Origin: Beijerinckiaceae bacterium
GTDB taxonomy: Bacteria > Pseudomonadota > Alphaproteobacteria > Rhizobiales > Beijerinckiaceae
NCBI GenBank assembly: GCA_947456505.1
Contig: CANGTC010000003.1
Location: 19,170 to 83,169 of the forward strand
DNA: 64,000 nt
Direction of reading: 5' to 3'
Below the pieces are notes generated by a model that worked only from the letters and a program-made list of their open reading frames with translations, did no database searches and was not told the DNA's origin. Numbering within the stretch: position 1 is the stretch's first letter; each line of letters starts with the position of its first letter. The position numbers and the translations under genes are program-made. Shown piece after piece: positions 53,336 to 62,654 of the stretch.

Positions 53336-54685
53336 CTACTTGCTCATCAGTCTCCCGTTATTCCAGAAGGCTTGCTGAGTCAGCTTGTTGGAGGCATCAT
53401 ACAGCGCGCCGCGTCCATGGTACACGCCCTTCCGGAATTCGCCCACGAACTTGCCGCCTGCGGCCAGCATCATCGTGCCGACGCCCGTAGCTTCCCCATC
53501 GACCACATCGCCGCTGAAGACATCCCCATTGGGGTAGGTCACCGTCCCGTACCCATTGAGTTGCCCGCCCTTGGCGTCGCCGGAATATTTGAAGCCGTCA
53601 GGATAGGTCACGGATCCAACCCCGATGATTTCCTGGTTCTGGAAGGTCCCTTCGAAGATGACGCCGTCGGGGAAAACCACCTTGCCCGCCCCGTTGAACT
53701 GATCCTTCTCCATGGCGCCGGCATGAATGGCGCCATTGGCCATCAGGGAAGTCCCCTGTCCGTTCATCCTGTCATCAAGAAAGTCGCCCTCGTATTTCAC
53801 CACCTTGGCCAGGACGAGGGGACTGCGGACCACACGTGCGTCCGCCGACAGCCTGGGAGCGATCCGCTCAACCCGGGCGAAGGTCAACACCCCCTTGCCG
53901 AATTTCTTCCCCTCGCGAAAACCGCCGACATAGGCGACGCCATCGGCGCTGGTCAGCGTGCCCTGACCTTCATAGAGATCGAATCTGAAGCTCCCGACAT
54001 ATTGGTCGCCATTGGGCGATGCATAGGTCCCCTGCCCGTGCCGCAAACCGCGCAGGAACTCGCCGGTATATTTGGCGCCATCCTTGGCGATCAGGACTCC
54101 ATTGCCCTCAAATTTCGAATTGACAAAGGACCCGATGTATTTGGAGCCTTCAGGCGTCTCCAGCGTCCCCTGCCCCTGCCGCAGATCGTTGACGAAATCG
54201 CCTGAATAGGTCTCTCCCGTCGAGGCCTTGAAGACCCCGCGCCCATTGAATTTGAAGCCTGCGAAATCACCGGTGTATTTATCGCCATTGGCGGCCGTCA
54301 GGGTTCCATAGCCCTGGATCACGCCATTGACCACCTCGCCGACATAAACATCGCCATTGCGCAGCGCATAGGTCCCCTGCCCTGTGGCCTTGCCATAAAC
54401 AAAATCGCCCTGATACTTGGCGCCTGTACGCAGGACCAGAACGCCCTGGCCGTGCCGCATCCCTTCTTTCCATTCGCCCGCATAGGTTTCGCCCGTGGTC
54501 GTGGCGGCGATGCCATAACAGTCGGTCCAGGACGGCGTCTGATAGATCGGACAGGGCGGCAAGCGACTGTCCGCCGCGAGAGCGCCGCCCAGATCCTGGA
54601 CGACGAGGCCGGCGGCCAGCGCAAACAGATACGAAAAACGCTGACCAGCAACTGGGCGTGTTCCGATAGTCATCAGTTGATCCAT
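53336..54685 (-). CDS. Exported MORN-repeat protein (about 15 repeats)
   Basis: 449 aa from the first ATG (a second in-frame ATG lies at 54673). A signal peptide-like segment (QRFSYLFALAAGLVVQDLGG) is followed by PCPIYQTPSWTDCYG with two Cys and then about fifteen MORN units of the form Y-x-G-[DE]-F…G-x-G, for example YAGEWKEGMRHGQGVL, YQGDFVYGKATGQGTY, YTGEFLRGLRHGQGTY and FVGEFRKGVYHGRGAL; repeat 9 and 10 are separated by a longer insert (VERIAPRLSADARVVRSPLV). MORN repeats form extended beta-hairpin sheets that bind lipids or proteins. A periplasmic or surface location follows if the leader is real. Function unknown. Confidence 0.88.
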   Translation of the reverse strand: MDQLMTIGTRPVAGQRFSYLFALAAGLVVQDLGGALAADSRLPPCPIYQTPSWTDCYGIAATTTGETYAGEWKEGMRHGQGVLVLRTGAKYQGDFVYGKATGQGTYALRNGDVYVGEVVNGVIQGYGTLTAANGDKYTGDFAGFKFNGRGVFKASTGETYSGDFVNDLRQGQGTLETPEGSKYIGSFVNSKFEGNGVLIAKDGAKYTGEFLRGLRHGQGTYASPNGDQYVGSFRFDLYEGQGTLTSADGVAYVGGFREGKKFGKGVLTFARVERIAPRLSADARVVRSPLVLAKVVKYEGDFLDDRMNGQGTSLMANGAIHAGAMEKDQFNGAGKVVFPDGVIFEGTFQNQEIIGVGSVTYPDGFKYSGDAKGGQLNGYGTVTYPNGDVFSGDVVDGEATGVGTMMLAAGGKFVGEFRKGVYHGRGALYDASNKLTQQAFWNNGRLMSK

Positions 54686-55120
54686 CCATTCATTCGGGGC
54701 CAGGCGCGCCGGAGAAGCCGGAATTCATCTCGCATTTACAGACAATTAGCTTAGGGCAGCGCGGTATCAGCAATTTCCGGGCCGTTTTATGAAGCTTTCC
54801 CGTTGATTGTGCTGGAACTGACAGGAGAGCGCGGCTTGCGCCCTCTCCCGCCATTGCGAACACCATATTCGCTCTAATAAAGTTACGATAATGTCAAAAA
54901 ATATATCAAATATATAGTTGGAGCATACGCGCATACGCTACACCCGCCCCTTAATACCAAAGTAAAAACAATCTACATATTGAGGAAAAGCAGCCAATAT
55001 CCCTCGATTTATTTGAAGTTCCATGTTAATCGCCGCGCGAATAATGCTGTGGCGCGCCAACTCACTGCACGATTCGAAGTTTGAGCAACGCTGGCGCGGG
55101 TTGAGAATTGCAGGGCGCAG
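54686..55120. other. AT-rich non-coding region upstream of kup
   Basis: 435 bases without a gene. A hairpin (GGAGAG…CTCTCC at 54824–54848) has no T-run. From about 54880 to 55030 the sequence turns strongly AT-rich (for example AAAATATATCAAATATATAG), in contrast to its surroundings, and contains the repeated motif CATACGC at 54924–54938. This is probably the control region of kup. Confidence 0.5.
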
Positions 55121-57004
55121 ATGATGAAGCACGAAAGCAGACACGATCACGGTTCGTCAACAAATCTCACCGTTGCGGCCCTGGGCGTCGTGTACGGTGA
55201 TATCGGAACCTCCCCGCTCTATGCTTTCAAGCAATCGATCGAGGCCATCGGCGGCCCAAGCGAGACTAATGTCCTGGCGATTCTCTCGCTGATGATCTGG
55301 TCTCTGATCATGGTCGTCACCATCAAATATGTGTTCGTGATCCTGAAAGCGAACAACAACGGAGAAGGAGGCACCATTGCCCTCACCTCCATCGCGCTCG
55401 GGCTGGTGAAGAGCAATCGGGGGCACTGGACGGTGCTCGCCATGGGCCTTTTCGGCGTCGCCATGTTTTATGGGGACTCCATCATCACCCCCGCCATCTC
55501 GGTGCTGAGCGCCGTCGAGGGCCTGAAAATCGCGGCGCCAGCGCTTGAGTCCTACATTATCCCCATCACCATGGCGATTATCGCGGGTTTCTTCGCCATT
55601 CAGCGCTTCGGCACAGGCGCGATAGGCAAATTGTTCGGGCCTGTCATGATCGTGTGGTTCCTGACCTTGGGAGCACTGGGCATCTTCTCCATCGTCAAAA
55701 ACCCGCAGGTGATTATGGCGCTGAACCCGCTCTATGGCCTGGGTTTCCTCGCGAACCACCCGGTGGTGGGCTTTGCGGCCCTCGGCGCCGTTGTTCTCGC
55801 GGTGACCGGCGGCGAGGCGCTCTATGCCGACATGGGCCATTTCGGCATCATGCCCATCCGTCGCACCTGGCTCTGGATCGTGCTGCCATCTCTCGTTCTG
55901 AACTATCTTGGACAGGGCGCCCTGCTTCTGGCTGATCCGAACGCCCTTGAGAGCCCCTTCTACCTCCTTGCGCCCTCGGCGCAGTGGGTGCAACTCTCCC
56001 TGATCCTGCTCGCGACCTGCGCCACCATCATCGCATCGCAGGCCGTGATCTCCGGCGCGTTTTCGATCACCAACCAGGCCGTTCAGCTTGGGTATATCCC
56101 TCGCATCAAGGTGCTTCACACCTCCCATGAGGAAGTCGGTCAGGTTTACGTCAACTACGTGAACATGTTCCTCTTCGTCTGCGTCGAACTGCTGGTGATC
56201 TCCTTCCGTTCGTCCGACGCGCTGGCTAACGCCTATGGCATCGCCGTCACAGGCTCCATGGCCATCGACACCATGCTGGGCTATTTCGTGATGGTGAAGA
56301 AGGAACATTGGAACCCGCTTCATGCGATCCCCCTGTTCGGCGTCTTCCTGATCATGGATCTCGCCTTCTTCTCAGCGAATACCTTGAAGTTCTTCGAGGG
56401 TGGCTGGTTCCCGATCCTGGTCGCAGCCTCGCTCTTCTTCATCATGATGGCGTGGAATAGCGGCCGCAGTCGCCTGCTCGCTGCGCGCAACAAGCGTCGT
56501 CGTCCCCTCGCCGATTTTCTGGAGTCCATCAAGGCGAATGGCCCCATCCGCGTCCCCGGCACCGCCGTCTTCATGGTGCCCGACACAGTCAATGTGCCGC
56601 ATTCCCTGATCTACAGCCTGCGGCACTACCACATCCTGCATGAACGAGTGATCTTGCTGAATGTGAAGACCGAAATGGTGCCCTGGGTGAAGCGGGAGGA
56701 TATGTTCGAGGTGACCCATCTCGACAACAACTTCCATGTGGTCGTGCTGCATTATGGCTTCTTCGAAATGCCCAGAATCCTGCGCGCCCTGGCTTACCTG
56801 CGGCTCAATGACTTCCACTTCAAGCTCCAGGATGTCTCCTTCTTCATGGGCACAGAACATCTCATCAACAGCGCCGAAAGCCGGTGGGATCGCATCGCAG
56901 ACGCGATCTTCATCTTCCTGCACAACAACATGTACAGGGCGCGCGACTTCTTCCAGTTACCCCATGATCATGTTGTCGAGGTCGGCGGGCAGATTGAAAT
57001 CTGA
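55121..57004 (+). CDS. kup: Kup (TrkD) low-affinity potassium uptake transporter
   Basis: 627 aa, family-typical length. The N-terminus has the Kup signature LTVAALGVVYGDIGTSPLYA followed by FKQSIEAIGG; twelve membrane helices occupy roughly residues 15–450 (for instance GLFGVAMFYGDSIITPAISV, AVVLAVTGGEALYADMGHFG, GIAVTGSMAIDTMLGYFVMV). The C-terminal cytosolic domain contains AVFMVPDTVNVPHSLIYSLR and HVVVLHYGFFEMPRILRALA. It imports K+ with protons. It has its own long AT-rich upstream region and a strong terminator. Confidence 0.96.
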   Translation: MMKHESRHDHGSSTNLTVAALGVVYGDIGTSPLYAFKQSIEAIGGPSETNVLAILSLMIWSLIMVVTIKYVFVILKANNNGEGGTIALTSIALGLVKSNRGHWTVLAMGLFGVAMFYGDSIITPAISVLSAVEGLKIAAPALESYIIPITMAIIAGFFAIQRFGTGAIGKLFGPVMIVWFLTLGALGIFSIVKNPQVIMALNPLYGLGFLANHPVVGFAALGAVVLAVTGGEALYADMGHFGIMPIRRTWLWIVLPSLVLNYLGQGALLLADPNALESPFYLLAPSAQWVQLSLILLATCATIIASQAVISGAFSITNQAVQLGYIPRIKVLHTSHEEVGQVYVNYVNMFLFVCVELLVISFRSSDALANAYGIAVTGSMAIDTMLGYFVMVKKEHWNPLHAIPLFGVFLIMDLAFFSANTLKFFEGGWFPILVAASLFFIMMAWNSGRSRLLAARNKRRRPLADFLESIKANGPIRVPGTAVFMVPDTVNVPHSLIYSLRHYHILHERVILLNVKTEMVPWVKREDMFEVTHLDNNFHVVVLHYGFFEMPRILRALAYLRLNDFHFKLQDVSFFMGTEHLINSAESRWDRIADAIFIFLHNNMYRARDFFQLPHDHVVEVGGQIEI

Positions 57005-57034
57005 TCTGGTTCAATCGACCTCAGTGACAAGGAA

Positions 57035-57064
57035 AGCGTCGCCATCAGGGCGGCGCTTTTTTGA
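57035..57064 (+). terminator. Rho-independent terminator after kup
   Basis: AGCGTCGCC pairs with GGCGGCGCT (one G·T pair) around ATCAG, followed by six or more Ts (57057–57062). Confidence 0.85.
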
Positions 57065-57122
57065 TTTCAACGCCCAAAGCTGACAAAAGGCGCCCTCCCC
57101 GGATCATCGTGGGCGCAAGGAT

Positions 57123-57368
57123 ATGACGCAGGTGGCGCAGATGCGCTCGGGCTATGTGCGGCAGGATTTCGCCATAGACCTCATCCGGAAAGGCGGCTTC
57201 AAGCTCGCGGCAACCTTCGAGGCCAAGGCCAACCCCAGTGACGCCAAGGACCACGAAAATGGCCTCTGGTCCCTGCCCCCGACCTATCGCGGCGGCGAAT
57301 GGGACCGGGAGCAAAACGCCTCCATTGGCGAGAGCGACCGCATCTTGCTGAAATTCGTCAAGGTCTGA
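57123..57368 (+). pseudogene. C-terminal remnant of an exported class I SAM methyltransferase (COG4798-like)
   Basis: 81 codons. The encoded peptide, with FAIDLIRKGGFKLAATFEAK, ANPSDAKDHENGLWSLPPTY and IGESDRILLKFVKV, looks like the last third of COG4798-type methyltransferases, whose usual ending is a WTLPPT segment followed by AIGESDRMTLKF. The SAM-binding domain is absent: upstream in the same frame there is only a stop at 57081 and the kup terminator. So this is most likely the leftover of a deleted gene. A small expressed protein cannot be excluded, but no ribosome site is convincing. Confidence 0.55.
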
Positions 57369-57490
57369 TCGGCCGGCGAGAGGCGCCGGGTGGTTGCATC
57401 CGACGCCAAGGCGGGATTAACTCCGGGCGACTGCATCGGAGAATGCCTCATGGAAACGCCTGTTCGTCCCGGCATGGGGCCCGCCTTACT

Positions 57491-58519
57491 ATGGCTCCGC
57501 TCATGAAGGCCGCATTCCTGGCGCCATCCCTTATCGCAGCCTGTCTCTGCGCAGCCGCGCCTGCGGCCCGGGCTGACAGCGTCGCCGATTTCTACCGGGG
57601 CCGCACGGTCACGGTTCTCGTTGGCGTGAGCGTCGGCGGTGAATATGACATCCTGACCCGCCTCATGGCCCGCCATATCGCCAAGCAGATCCCAGGTTCG
57701 CCCACGACCGTCGCACAGAACATGCTGGGCGCAGGCGGCATGACCATGACGAACTGGATGTACAATCTGGGGCCGAAGGACGGGACCTATCTTGGTGTCA
57801 TCCAGAACGGCCTGCCCACCCAGCAAGCCATAGGCGCCAACGGGGTCCAGTTCGACGCCTCGCGCCTGAACTGGATCGGCTCGATCTCCGCCACCGTGGA
57901 GACCCTGGCGCTCTGGAAGGGCTCGCAAATCACCTCGGCAGCCGAGATGCTCACCAAGGAGACCATTATCGGGACGGTTGGAAAATCGAACATCTCCTAT
58001 GGCTTTCCAGCCATGCTGAAGGAACTTTACGGCGCCAAGATCCGCATCGTCAGCGGCTATCCCGGGGGCAACGACATCAACCTCGCCATGGAACGCGGCG
58101 AGGTCCATGGCCGCAACAACACCTGGTCCAGCTGGAAAGCGACCAAGCCCGCATGGCTGGCGAGCGGCGACCTGCGCATCGTCGCCTATGAAGGCCCGCC
58201 CCAGGCCGATCTGCCGGGGGTGCCGACCCTCCAGCAACTCGTCAAGACCGACGACGACCGGGCCATCGTGCGTCTGGTGGCGGCGGGTGCTCAACTGGGA
58301 CGCCCTCTGGCGACCGCCCCTGACGTTCCAGCAGAACGGGTGGCGGCCCTGCGCGGCGCCTTCGACGCCATGGTGAAGGATGCCGATTTCCTCAAGGAGG
58401 CGGCGGCGCTCAATTTTGACGTTGCGCCCGTGCGCGGCGAGGCCATGCAGAAAATCGTCACTGACGTCCTCGCCACGCCAAAACCATTGCGCGAACGCGC
58501 CAGACCCATCATTGAATGA
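57491..58519 (+). CDS. Bug/TTT-type periplasmic receptor, 'FYKGK/FYRGR' subtype
   Basis: 342 aa from the ATG at 57491 (a second ATG at 57503 is equally possible; the ribosome site is weak). Signal peptide MKAAFLAPSLIAACLCAAAP with cleavage near ARA. Mature start DSVADFYRGRTVTVLVGVSV, then GGEYDILTRLMARHIAKQIP, PKDGTYLGVIQNGLPTQQAI and SGYPGGNDINLAMERGEVHG with NNTWSSWK. It is a paralogue of the receptors at 5564 and 61114. The LLM monooxygenase starts 54 bases downstream, suggesting uptake and oxidation of the same compound. Confidence 0.88.
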   Translation: MAPLMKAAFLAPSLIAACLCAAAPAARADSVADFYRGRTVTVLVGVSVGGEYDILTRLMARHIAKQIPGSPTTVAQNMLGAGGMTMTNWMYNLGPKDGTYLGVIQNGLPTQQAIGANGVQFDASRLNWIGSISATVETLALWKGSQITSAAEMLTKETIIGTVGKSNISYGFPAMLKELYGAKIRIVSGYPGGNDINLAMERGEVHGRNNTWSSWKATKPAWLASGDLRIVAYEGPPQADLPGVPTLQQLVKTDDDRAIVRLVAAGAQLGRPLATAPDVPAERVAALRGAFDAMVKDADFLKEAAALNFDVAPVRGEAMQKIVTDVLATPKPLRERARPIIE

Positions 58520-58573
58520 GCCAGTCTTAGCGCCGCAGCCCAGCAAAAGCCCAAAGAAACAGGAGCCCCGGAT

Positions 58574-59683
58574 ATGACCGCCGACCGCCACCAGATGTAC
58601 AACAACAACAAATTCAAACTGGGGCTTTTCGGCGCAAATTGTTCCTCTGGCCGCGCGATCAACACCCTGCCCGAGCGCTGGCGCGCGGATTGGGAGAGCT
58701 GCGAGACCATGGCGAAGCTGGCCGATGAGACGGGCTTCGACTTCCTCCTCCCCATCGGCCGCTGGAAGGGCTATGGCGGCCCCACGAATTTCCAGGGCAC
58801 GACCTTCGAGACGATCACCTGGGCGACGGGGCTCCTCGCCCATACCAAGCGCATCACGGTCTTCGGCACGGTTCACGCGCCCCTGTTCAATCCCATGGTC
58901 GCCGCCAAGCAGATGGTGACCGCCGACCATGTGGGACACGGTCGCTTCGCCCTCAACATTGTCGTGGGCTGGAACGAGCCGGAGTTCCAGATGTCCGGCA
59001 TCCGCCAGCGAGATCACGGCGACCGCTATGACTATGCGGCGGAATGGATCAGCGCTATCAAGCGCATGTGGAGCGAAGACGAGCCATTCGACGTCAATTC
59101 AACCTATCTCGACATGCACAATGTGGTCTCCGAGCCGAAACCCTTCGCCCGCTCGGCGCCCCTGATCATTAACGCAGGCCAGTCCCCCGCAGGCAAATCC
59201 TTCGCGCTGAACCATTGCAACGGCTTCTTCACCAGCTTTCGCGAACTGGACGTGAACCGATCGAAGGAATTTGTGGCGAGCTACAAAGCGGAAGCCCGCA
59301 GCATCGGTCGGGAGATCGACGTCTATACCCAGGGCCATGTGGTCTGTCGCCCGACCCGCAAGGAAGCCGAGGATTATTTCCATTATTTTACGACTGAAGG
59401 CGTCGACTTCGAAGCTGTCGATGAAACCCTGCGGCTCAAAGACATCACCCGCGCCAACACGCCCGACTATGACGAGCGCCGCAAGCAGATACCGCTCATG
59501 AATATAGGCTATCCAATCGTCGGGTCGCCTGACGATGTCGCGGAAAAACTGGCGAGGATCCATGGCGCAGGCATTACCGGCATCGGTTTCTCGCTTGTCA
59601 ATTATGTCACGGAACTCCCCCTCCTCGCGCAGGAACTGCTGCCGCGACTGGAGAAAATGGGATTGCGTGAAGCAATAAAATAA
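58574..59683 (+). CDS. LLM class flavin-dependent oxidoreductase
   Basis: 369 aa with AGGAGCC 9 bases before the ATG. RutA-like luciferase-fold monooxygenase: NNKFKLGLFGANCSSGRAIN, GFDFLLPIGRWKGYGGPTNF, MVTADHVGHGRFALNIVVGW, PLIINAGQSPAGKSFALNHC and YPIVGSPDDVAEKLARIHGA. It shares the order and wording of motifs with the protein at 11025 and is a clear paralogue. It requires FMNH2 and O2. Its position behind a Bug receptor suggests catabolism of an imported small molecule, identity unknown. Confidence 0.9.
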   Translation: MTADRHQMYNNNKFKLGLFGANCSSGRAINTLPERWRADWESCETMAKLADETGFDFLLPIGRWKGYGGPTNFQGTTFETITWATGLLAHTKRITVFGTVHAPLFNPMVAAKQMVTADHVGHGRFALNIVVGWNEPEFQMSGIRQRDHGDRYDYAAEWISAIKRMWSEDEPFDVNSTYLDMHNVVSEPKPFARSAPLIINAGQSPAGKSFALNHCNGFFTSFRELDVNRSKEFVASYKAEARSIGREIDVYTQGHVVCRPTRKEAEDYFHYFTTEGVDFEAVDETLRLKDITRANTPDYDERRKQIPLMNIGYPIVGSPDDVAEKLARIHGAGITGIGFSLVNYVTELPLLAQELLPRLEKMGLREAIK

Positions 59684-59724
59684 AGGCGCCTCATGTCAAC
59701 GCGCGCCCCAAAAGCAACCGAGGC

Positions 59725-60984
59725 CTACGAACCCAGTCCTTCCACCCAGGCGATCTGCTTTGGCAAGCAGACGCGCTTCAGGTCGAAATGCTCCCGGGCC
59801 AAGGCGCGCGCATTCGCGCCAAGCCTTTTGCGCTCTTCCGGACGGTCCAGCAGATCACAGATTTCCCGCACCAAAGCTCGACCGTCGAAAAAATTCACCA
59901 ATCGCCCGGTGCGGTCATGCTCGATGACCTCGCTAACCGGCGCAGTATCGCTGCCAACGATAGCGCATCCCGTGCTCATCGCCTCAAGCAAGCTCCAACT
60001 GAGAGCGAAGGGATAGGTCAGATAGACATGGACGCTCGATAGTTGCAGGACGCCGATGAACTGCTGATAAGCCAATTTTCCTAGAAAGAAGACACGCTCC
60101 CAATCGCTATCGCTGACCTGCGCCCTCGCTTCATCGGCGAAAATCTGAGTCCATGATCGCTCGCCATAGATCGCGCTGGACGGACGCGCCCCATAGCTCA
60201 CGCCATTTCCTCCCACGATGAGAACTTTCGCATGGGGGCGGCGCTTGAGCAGTTCCGGCAGAGCCCGCATGAAGACATGATAGCCTCGGTATGGCTCAAG
60301 ATCCCGATTGACGAAAGTGATGACCTCATCCGTGCGAGAGAGCGATTGCACCCCCCCGCCCTTGATCGCGACTTGCACAGCGATATCAGGCTGCGGCTTT
60401 AAAAGGTCTGTATCGACGCCCTCGTGGATCACGCTGATACGCTCACGGAACCTGTCTGGAAAAGTGCTCGCCTGAAACCTGGTCGGGCTTACCCCAGCAT
60501 CGGCGAATTCAAAATGCAGAATGCTGTTCAGATTTTTCAACCTGACCCGAGACGCGTCGACCTGGGGATCGGCAAGCGGGAATTCAGGGTCGAACCCTAA
60601 GTCCAATCCCTCGGCGCTGTAGTAAAATTCGCAATAAATACCCAAACGCGCTCGCCCCCAGAGATCCCTAAGGAACAGGCTCTCACCCCAACCAGGATGG
60701 GCGATAATGACGTCGGGCTCAAACCCACGTGCCTTCAAATCCGCGGCGGCGCGAAGGCACGCCTCGCCGCGAATGATCTTGGTCTCAAAATCAGCGACCC
60801 ATGGATGAATTTCCCGCGTCGATGATCTGCTGACCTGATAGGCGACGATGCGAACACCATTCCAATCGGAACCGTCAGCCCTGTTGATGGTGAGAGCGAC
60901 GACTTCGTGGCCCTGCTCGACCAGAGCAGGAGCAAGATTTTTAAATTGGCCGGGAAAGTTCTGGTGAACGAATAAAATTTTCAT
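59725..60984 (-). CDS. Glycosyltransferase family 4 protein
   Basis: 419 aa from the ATG at 60984 (an in-frame ATG at 61020 is less likely). GT-B fold: N-terminal KILFVHQNFPGQFKNLAPAL and DVIIAHPGWGESLFLRDLWG, C-terminal donor domain with VITFVNRDLEPYRGYHVFMR, AKVLIVGGNGVSYGARP and the sugar-nucleotide motif PFALSWSLLEAMSTGCAIVG then SDTAPVSEVIEHDRTGRLVN. It transfers a sugar from a nucleotide donor to an unknown acceptor, perhaps surface polysaccharide. No other polysaccharide genes are near; a flagellin gene lies 3 kb away, so a link to flagellin glycosylation is only speculation. Confidence 0.9.
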   Translation of the reverse strand: MKILFVHQNFPGQFKNLAPALVEQGHEVVALTINRADGSDWNGVRIVAYQVSRSSTREIHPWVADFETKIIRGEACLRAAADLKARGFEPDVIIAHPGWGESLFLRDLWGRARLGIYCEFYYSAEGLDLGFDPEFPLADPQVDASRVRLKNLNSILHFEFADAGVSPTRFQASTFPDRFRERISVIHEGVDTDLLKPQPDIAVQVAIKGGGVQSLSRTDEVITFVNRDLEPYRGYHVFMRALPELLKRRPHAKVLIVGGNGVSYGARPSSAIYGERSWTQIFADEARAQVSDSDWERVFFLGKLAYQQFIGVLQLSSVHVYLTYPFALSWSLLEAMSTGCAIVGSDTAPVSEVIEHDRTGRLVNFFDGRALVREICDLLDRPEERKRLGANARALAREHFDLKRVCLPKQIAWVEGLGS

Positions 60985-61113
60985 GGACTGCGTTCGACCT
61001 GATTTTGTGGCGACATACAAGTCGGACAGGTCGCCAGGACGAACGGCGACCTGATGAAGTAAGCCTCATCACGCCTCCCCTGGTCAACTCCCCTGTCTCC
61101 GCAAACCCCAGAC

Positions 61114-62169
61114 CTACCGCGGCTGCGGGGTGACCTTTTGAGCAAGGTCAACGATCAGGGGCGGCGTGGCGTAGACCCTGGTCATGAGCGCTTCAATCTC
61201 CTCTCCGCTGACCGGCGTAATTTCCCAATTGCTTTTCTCAGCCTCGGTGAGAAACGCTTTATCCGCCATCGTCGCATCGAAGGCGCGGCGCAGAGCCTTC
61301 ACGCGCTCAATGGGCAAGCCTGGCGGAGCGAGAACCGGTCGACCCATGACCTGCCGAGCAAAAATGAGTTCTAGCACACGCTTCTGCTCCTCGGTCTTTG
61401 CGTAGTCCATGATAAGAGGCACATCGGGCAGGTCAGGATGTTTGGATAAGGAGAGTTGCAAGAGGAGCGCGATCTTGCCGGTTTTCAGCCAATCGGCTTG
61501 TGTCGATTTGATTGATGACCAAGACCAGCCACAGCGGCCTTCCGCTTCGCCGCGCTCCATGGCGAGGTTCATGGTGGAGCCGCCGGGATAACCTGTGATC
61601 CATTTGAACCTCGTGCCGATCATGGCGTTCAACACAGCTGGAAAAACGGTGGTGTCGTCGGCGCCAAGGGAGGTGGCGGTGGTCGTGAGCTCACGCGCCA
61701 TCACATCCTCAATCGTCTTGACGCCGGATGTATGCCAGGCGACGCAGAGGCTCACCTCGTTATTCATGCTGCCAATCCAGGTGAAGGATGCGTCATCTTT
61801 GAATGCGGCGCCTTTACCGCCAAGCAGCGGCGTCATCGGCGTACCACGTCCGAGCATGCCGATCTGCGTGCCATCACGCGGGGCGACCTCAAAGAGATAA
61901 TTCGCCGCTTTGAGAGAACCTGCGCCAGGCATGTTCTGCACAACCACATTCGGCGCCCCGGGAATGAAGGCGCCATAGTAACGAGCGAGCAAACGCGCAT
62001 AAAGGTCATAGCCTGTGCCAGGCTCATAACCAATCATGAACTGGATCGTCTTACCCTTGTAGAAATCTTGCGCCTGATTGGGCGAACCCTGGGCGAGAGC
62101 GCCCAGAGAGTCGATGAGATAGAGAGCGCCCAACAACCATGCGCTTACAGCCGCAACTCGGTGCGTCAT
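61114..62169 (-). CDS. Bug/TTT-type periplasmic receptor, 'FYKGK' subtype
   Basis: 351 aa. Signal peptide MTHRVAAVSAWLLGALYLID; mature part opens NQAQDFYKGKTIQFMIGYEP, then GTGYDLYARLLARYYGAFIP, VVVQNMPGAGSLKAANYLFE, PRDGTQIGMLGRGTPMTPLL and GYPGGSTMNLAMERGEAEGR. Third member of the FYKGK-type set in this window. The cupin gene lies 47 bases upstream on the same strand, so the two probably form an operon. Ligand unknown; no TctA/TctB genes are present. Confidence 0.88.
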   Translation of the reverse strand: MTHRVAAVSAWLLGALYLIDSLGALAQGSPNQAQDFYKGKTIQFMIGYEPGTGYDLYARLLARYYGAFIPGAPNVVVQNMPGAGSLKAANYLFEVAPRDGTQIGMLGRGTPMTPLLGGKGAAFKDDASFTWIGSMNNEVSLCVAWHTSGVKTIEDVMARELTTTATSLGADDTTVFPAVLNAMIGTRFKWITGYPGGSTMNLAMERGEAEGRCGWSWSSIKSTQADWLKTGKIALLLQLSLSKHPDLPDVPLIMDYAKTEEQKRVLELIFARQVMGRPVLAPPGLPIERVKALRRAFDATMADKAFLTEAEKSNWEITPVSGEEIEALMTRVYATPPLIVDLAQKVTPQPR

Positions 62170-62216
62170 GCCACCCTCCCTGATTGGTAAAGGCGCACTC
62201 TTTGTTTTTGTGAGCC

Positions 62217-62654
62217 TTAACGAACGACGGCGATATTCGTAATCTCTACCGACTCCGGATCCAATTTCTGGGCGGCCACGTCATTACGTGTCGCCTTCAC
62301 GCCCTTTTCGAAACCAGCCATCTGCAGAATTTCAAGCGCCTCATTCGGATCAGAGCTTTCGAACCAATATTCAAGGCCCGCAGGAATAAGGATGCCCTCG
62401 TGCTTCCCATATTCTCCAATCAGGACGTCGCCTGGACCGTAAAATTTAACCTTCCCGGCGAGGACGAACCAGAAACCATCCATGCCCGTGTGGGAATGAA
62501 GGTTGTTTTCTCCGCCCTCTTGTACGATCTGCACACGGCCGCGAATCAATGGAGATTGGGCAAGTTGCACGATGCCCTTCCCCCTGCGCAAATTATCGGG
62601 CTTCTTGTAGCTGAAGGTCTGGTAACCCTTCCCGGCGAGGCTGTTGTCGTCCAT
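62217..62654 (-). CDS. Cupin domain protein
   Basis: 145 aa. Single cupin barrel: motif 1 NNLHSHTGMDGFWFVLAGKV with the metal-binding HSH and motif 2 YGKHEGILIPAGLEYWFESS. Its N-terminus (GKGYQTFSYKKPDNLRRGKG) is polar and there is no signal peptide. It may be a small dioxygenase, isomerase or sensor. It precedes the Bug receptor gene at 61114 and is probably cotranscribed with it. Confidence 0.87.
   Translation of the reverse strand: MDDNSLAGKGYQTFSYKKPDNLRRGKGIVQLAQSPLIRGRVQIVQEGGENNLHSHTGMDGFWFVLAGKVKFYGPGDVLIGEYGKHEGILIPAGLEYWFESSDPNEALEILQMAGFEKGVKATRNDVAAQKLDPESVEITNIAVVR

Noticed and set aside
57284-59017. 577-codon open frame on the minus strand
   Set aside because: It spans two well-supported plus-strand genes (Bug receptor and LLM enzyme) and shows no family motif.
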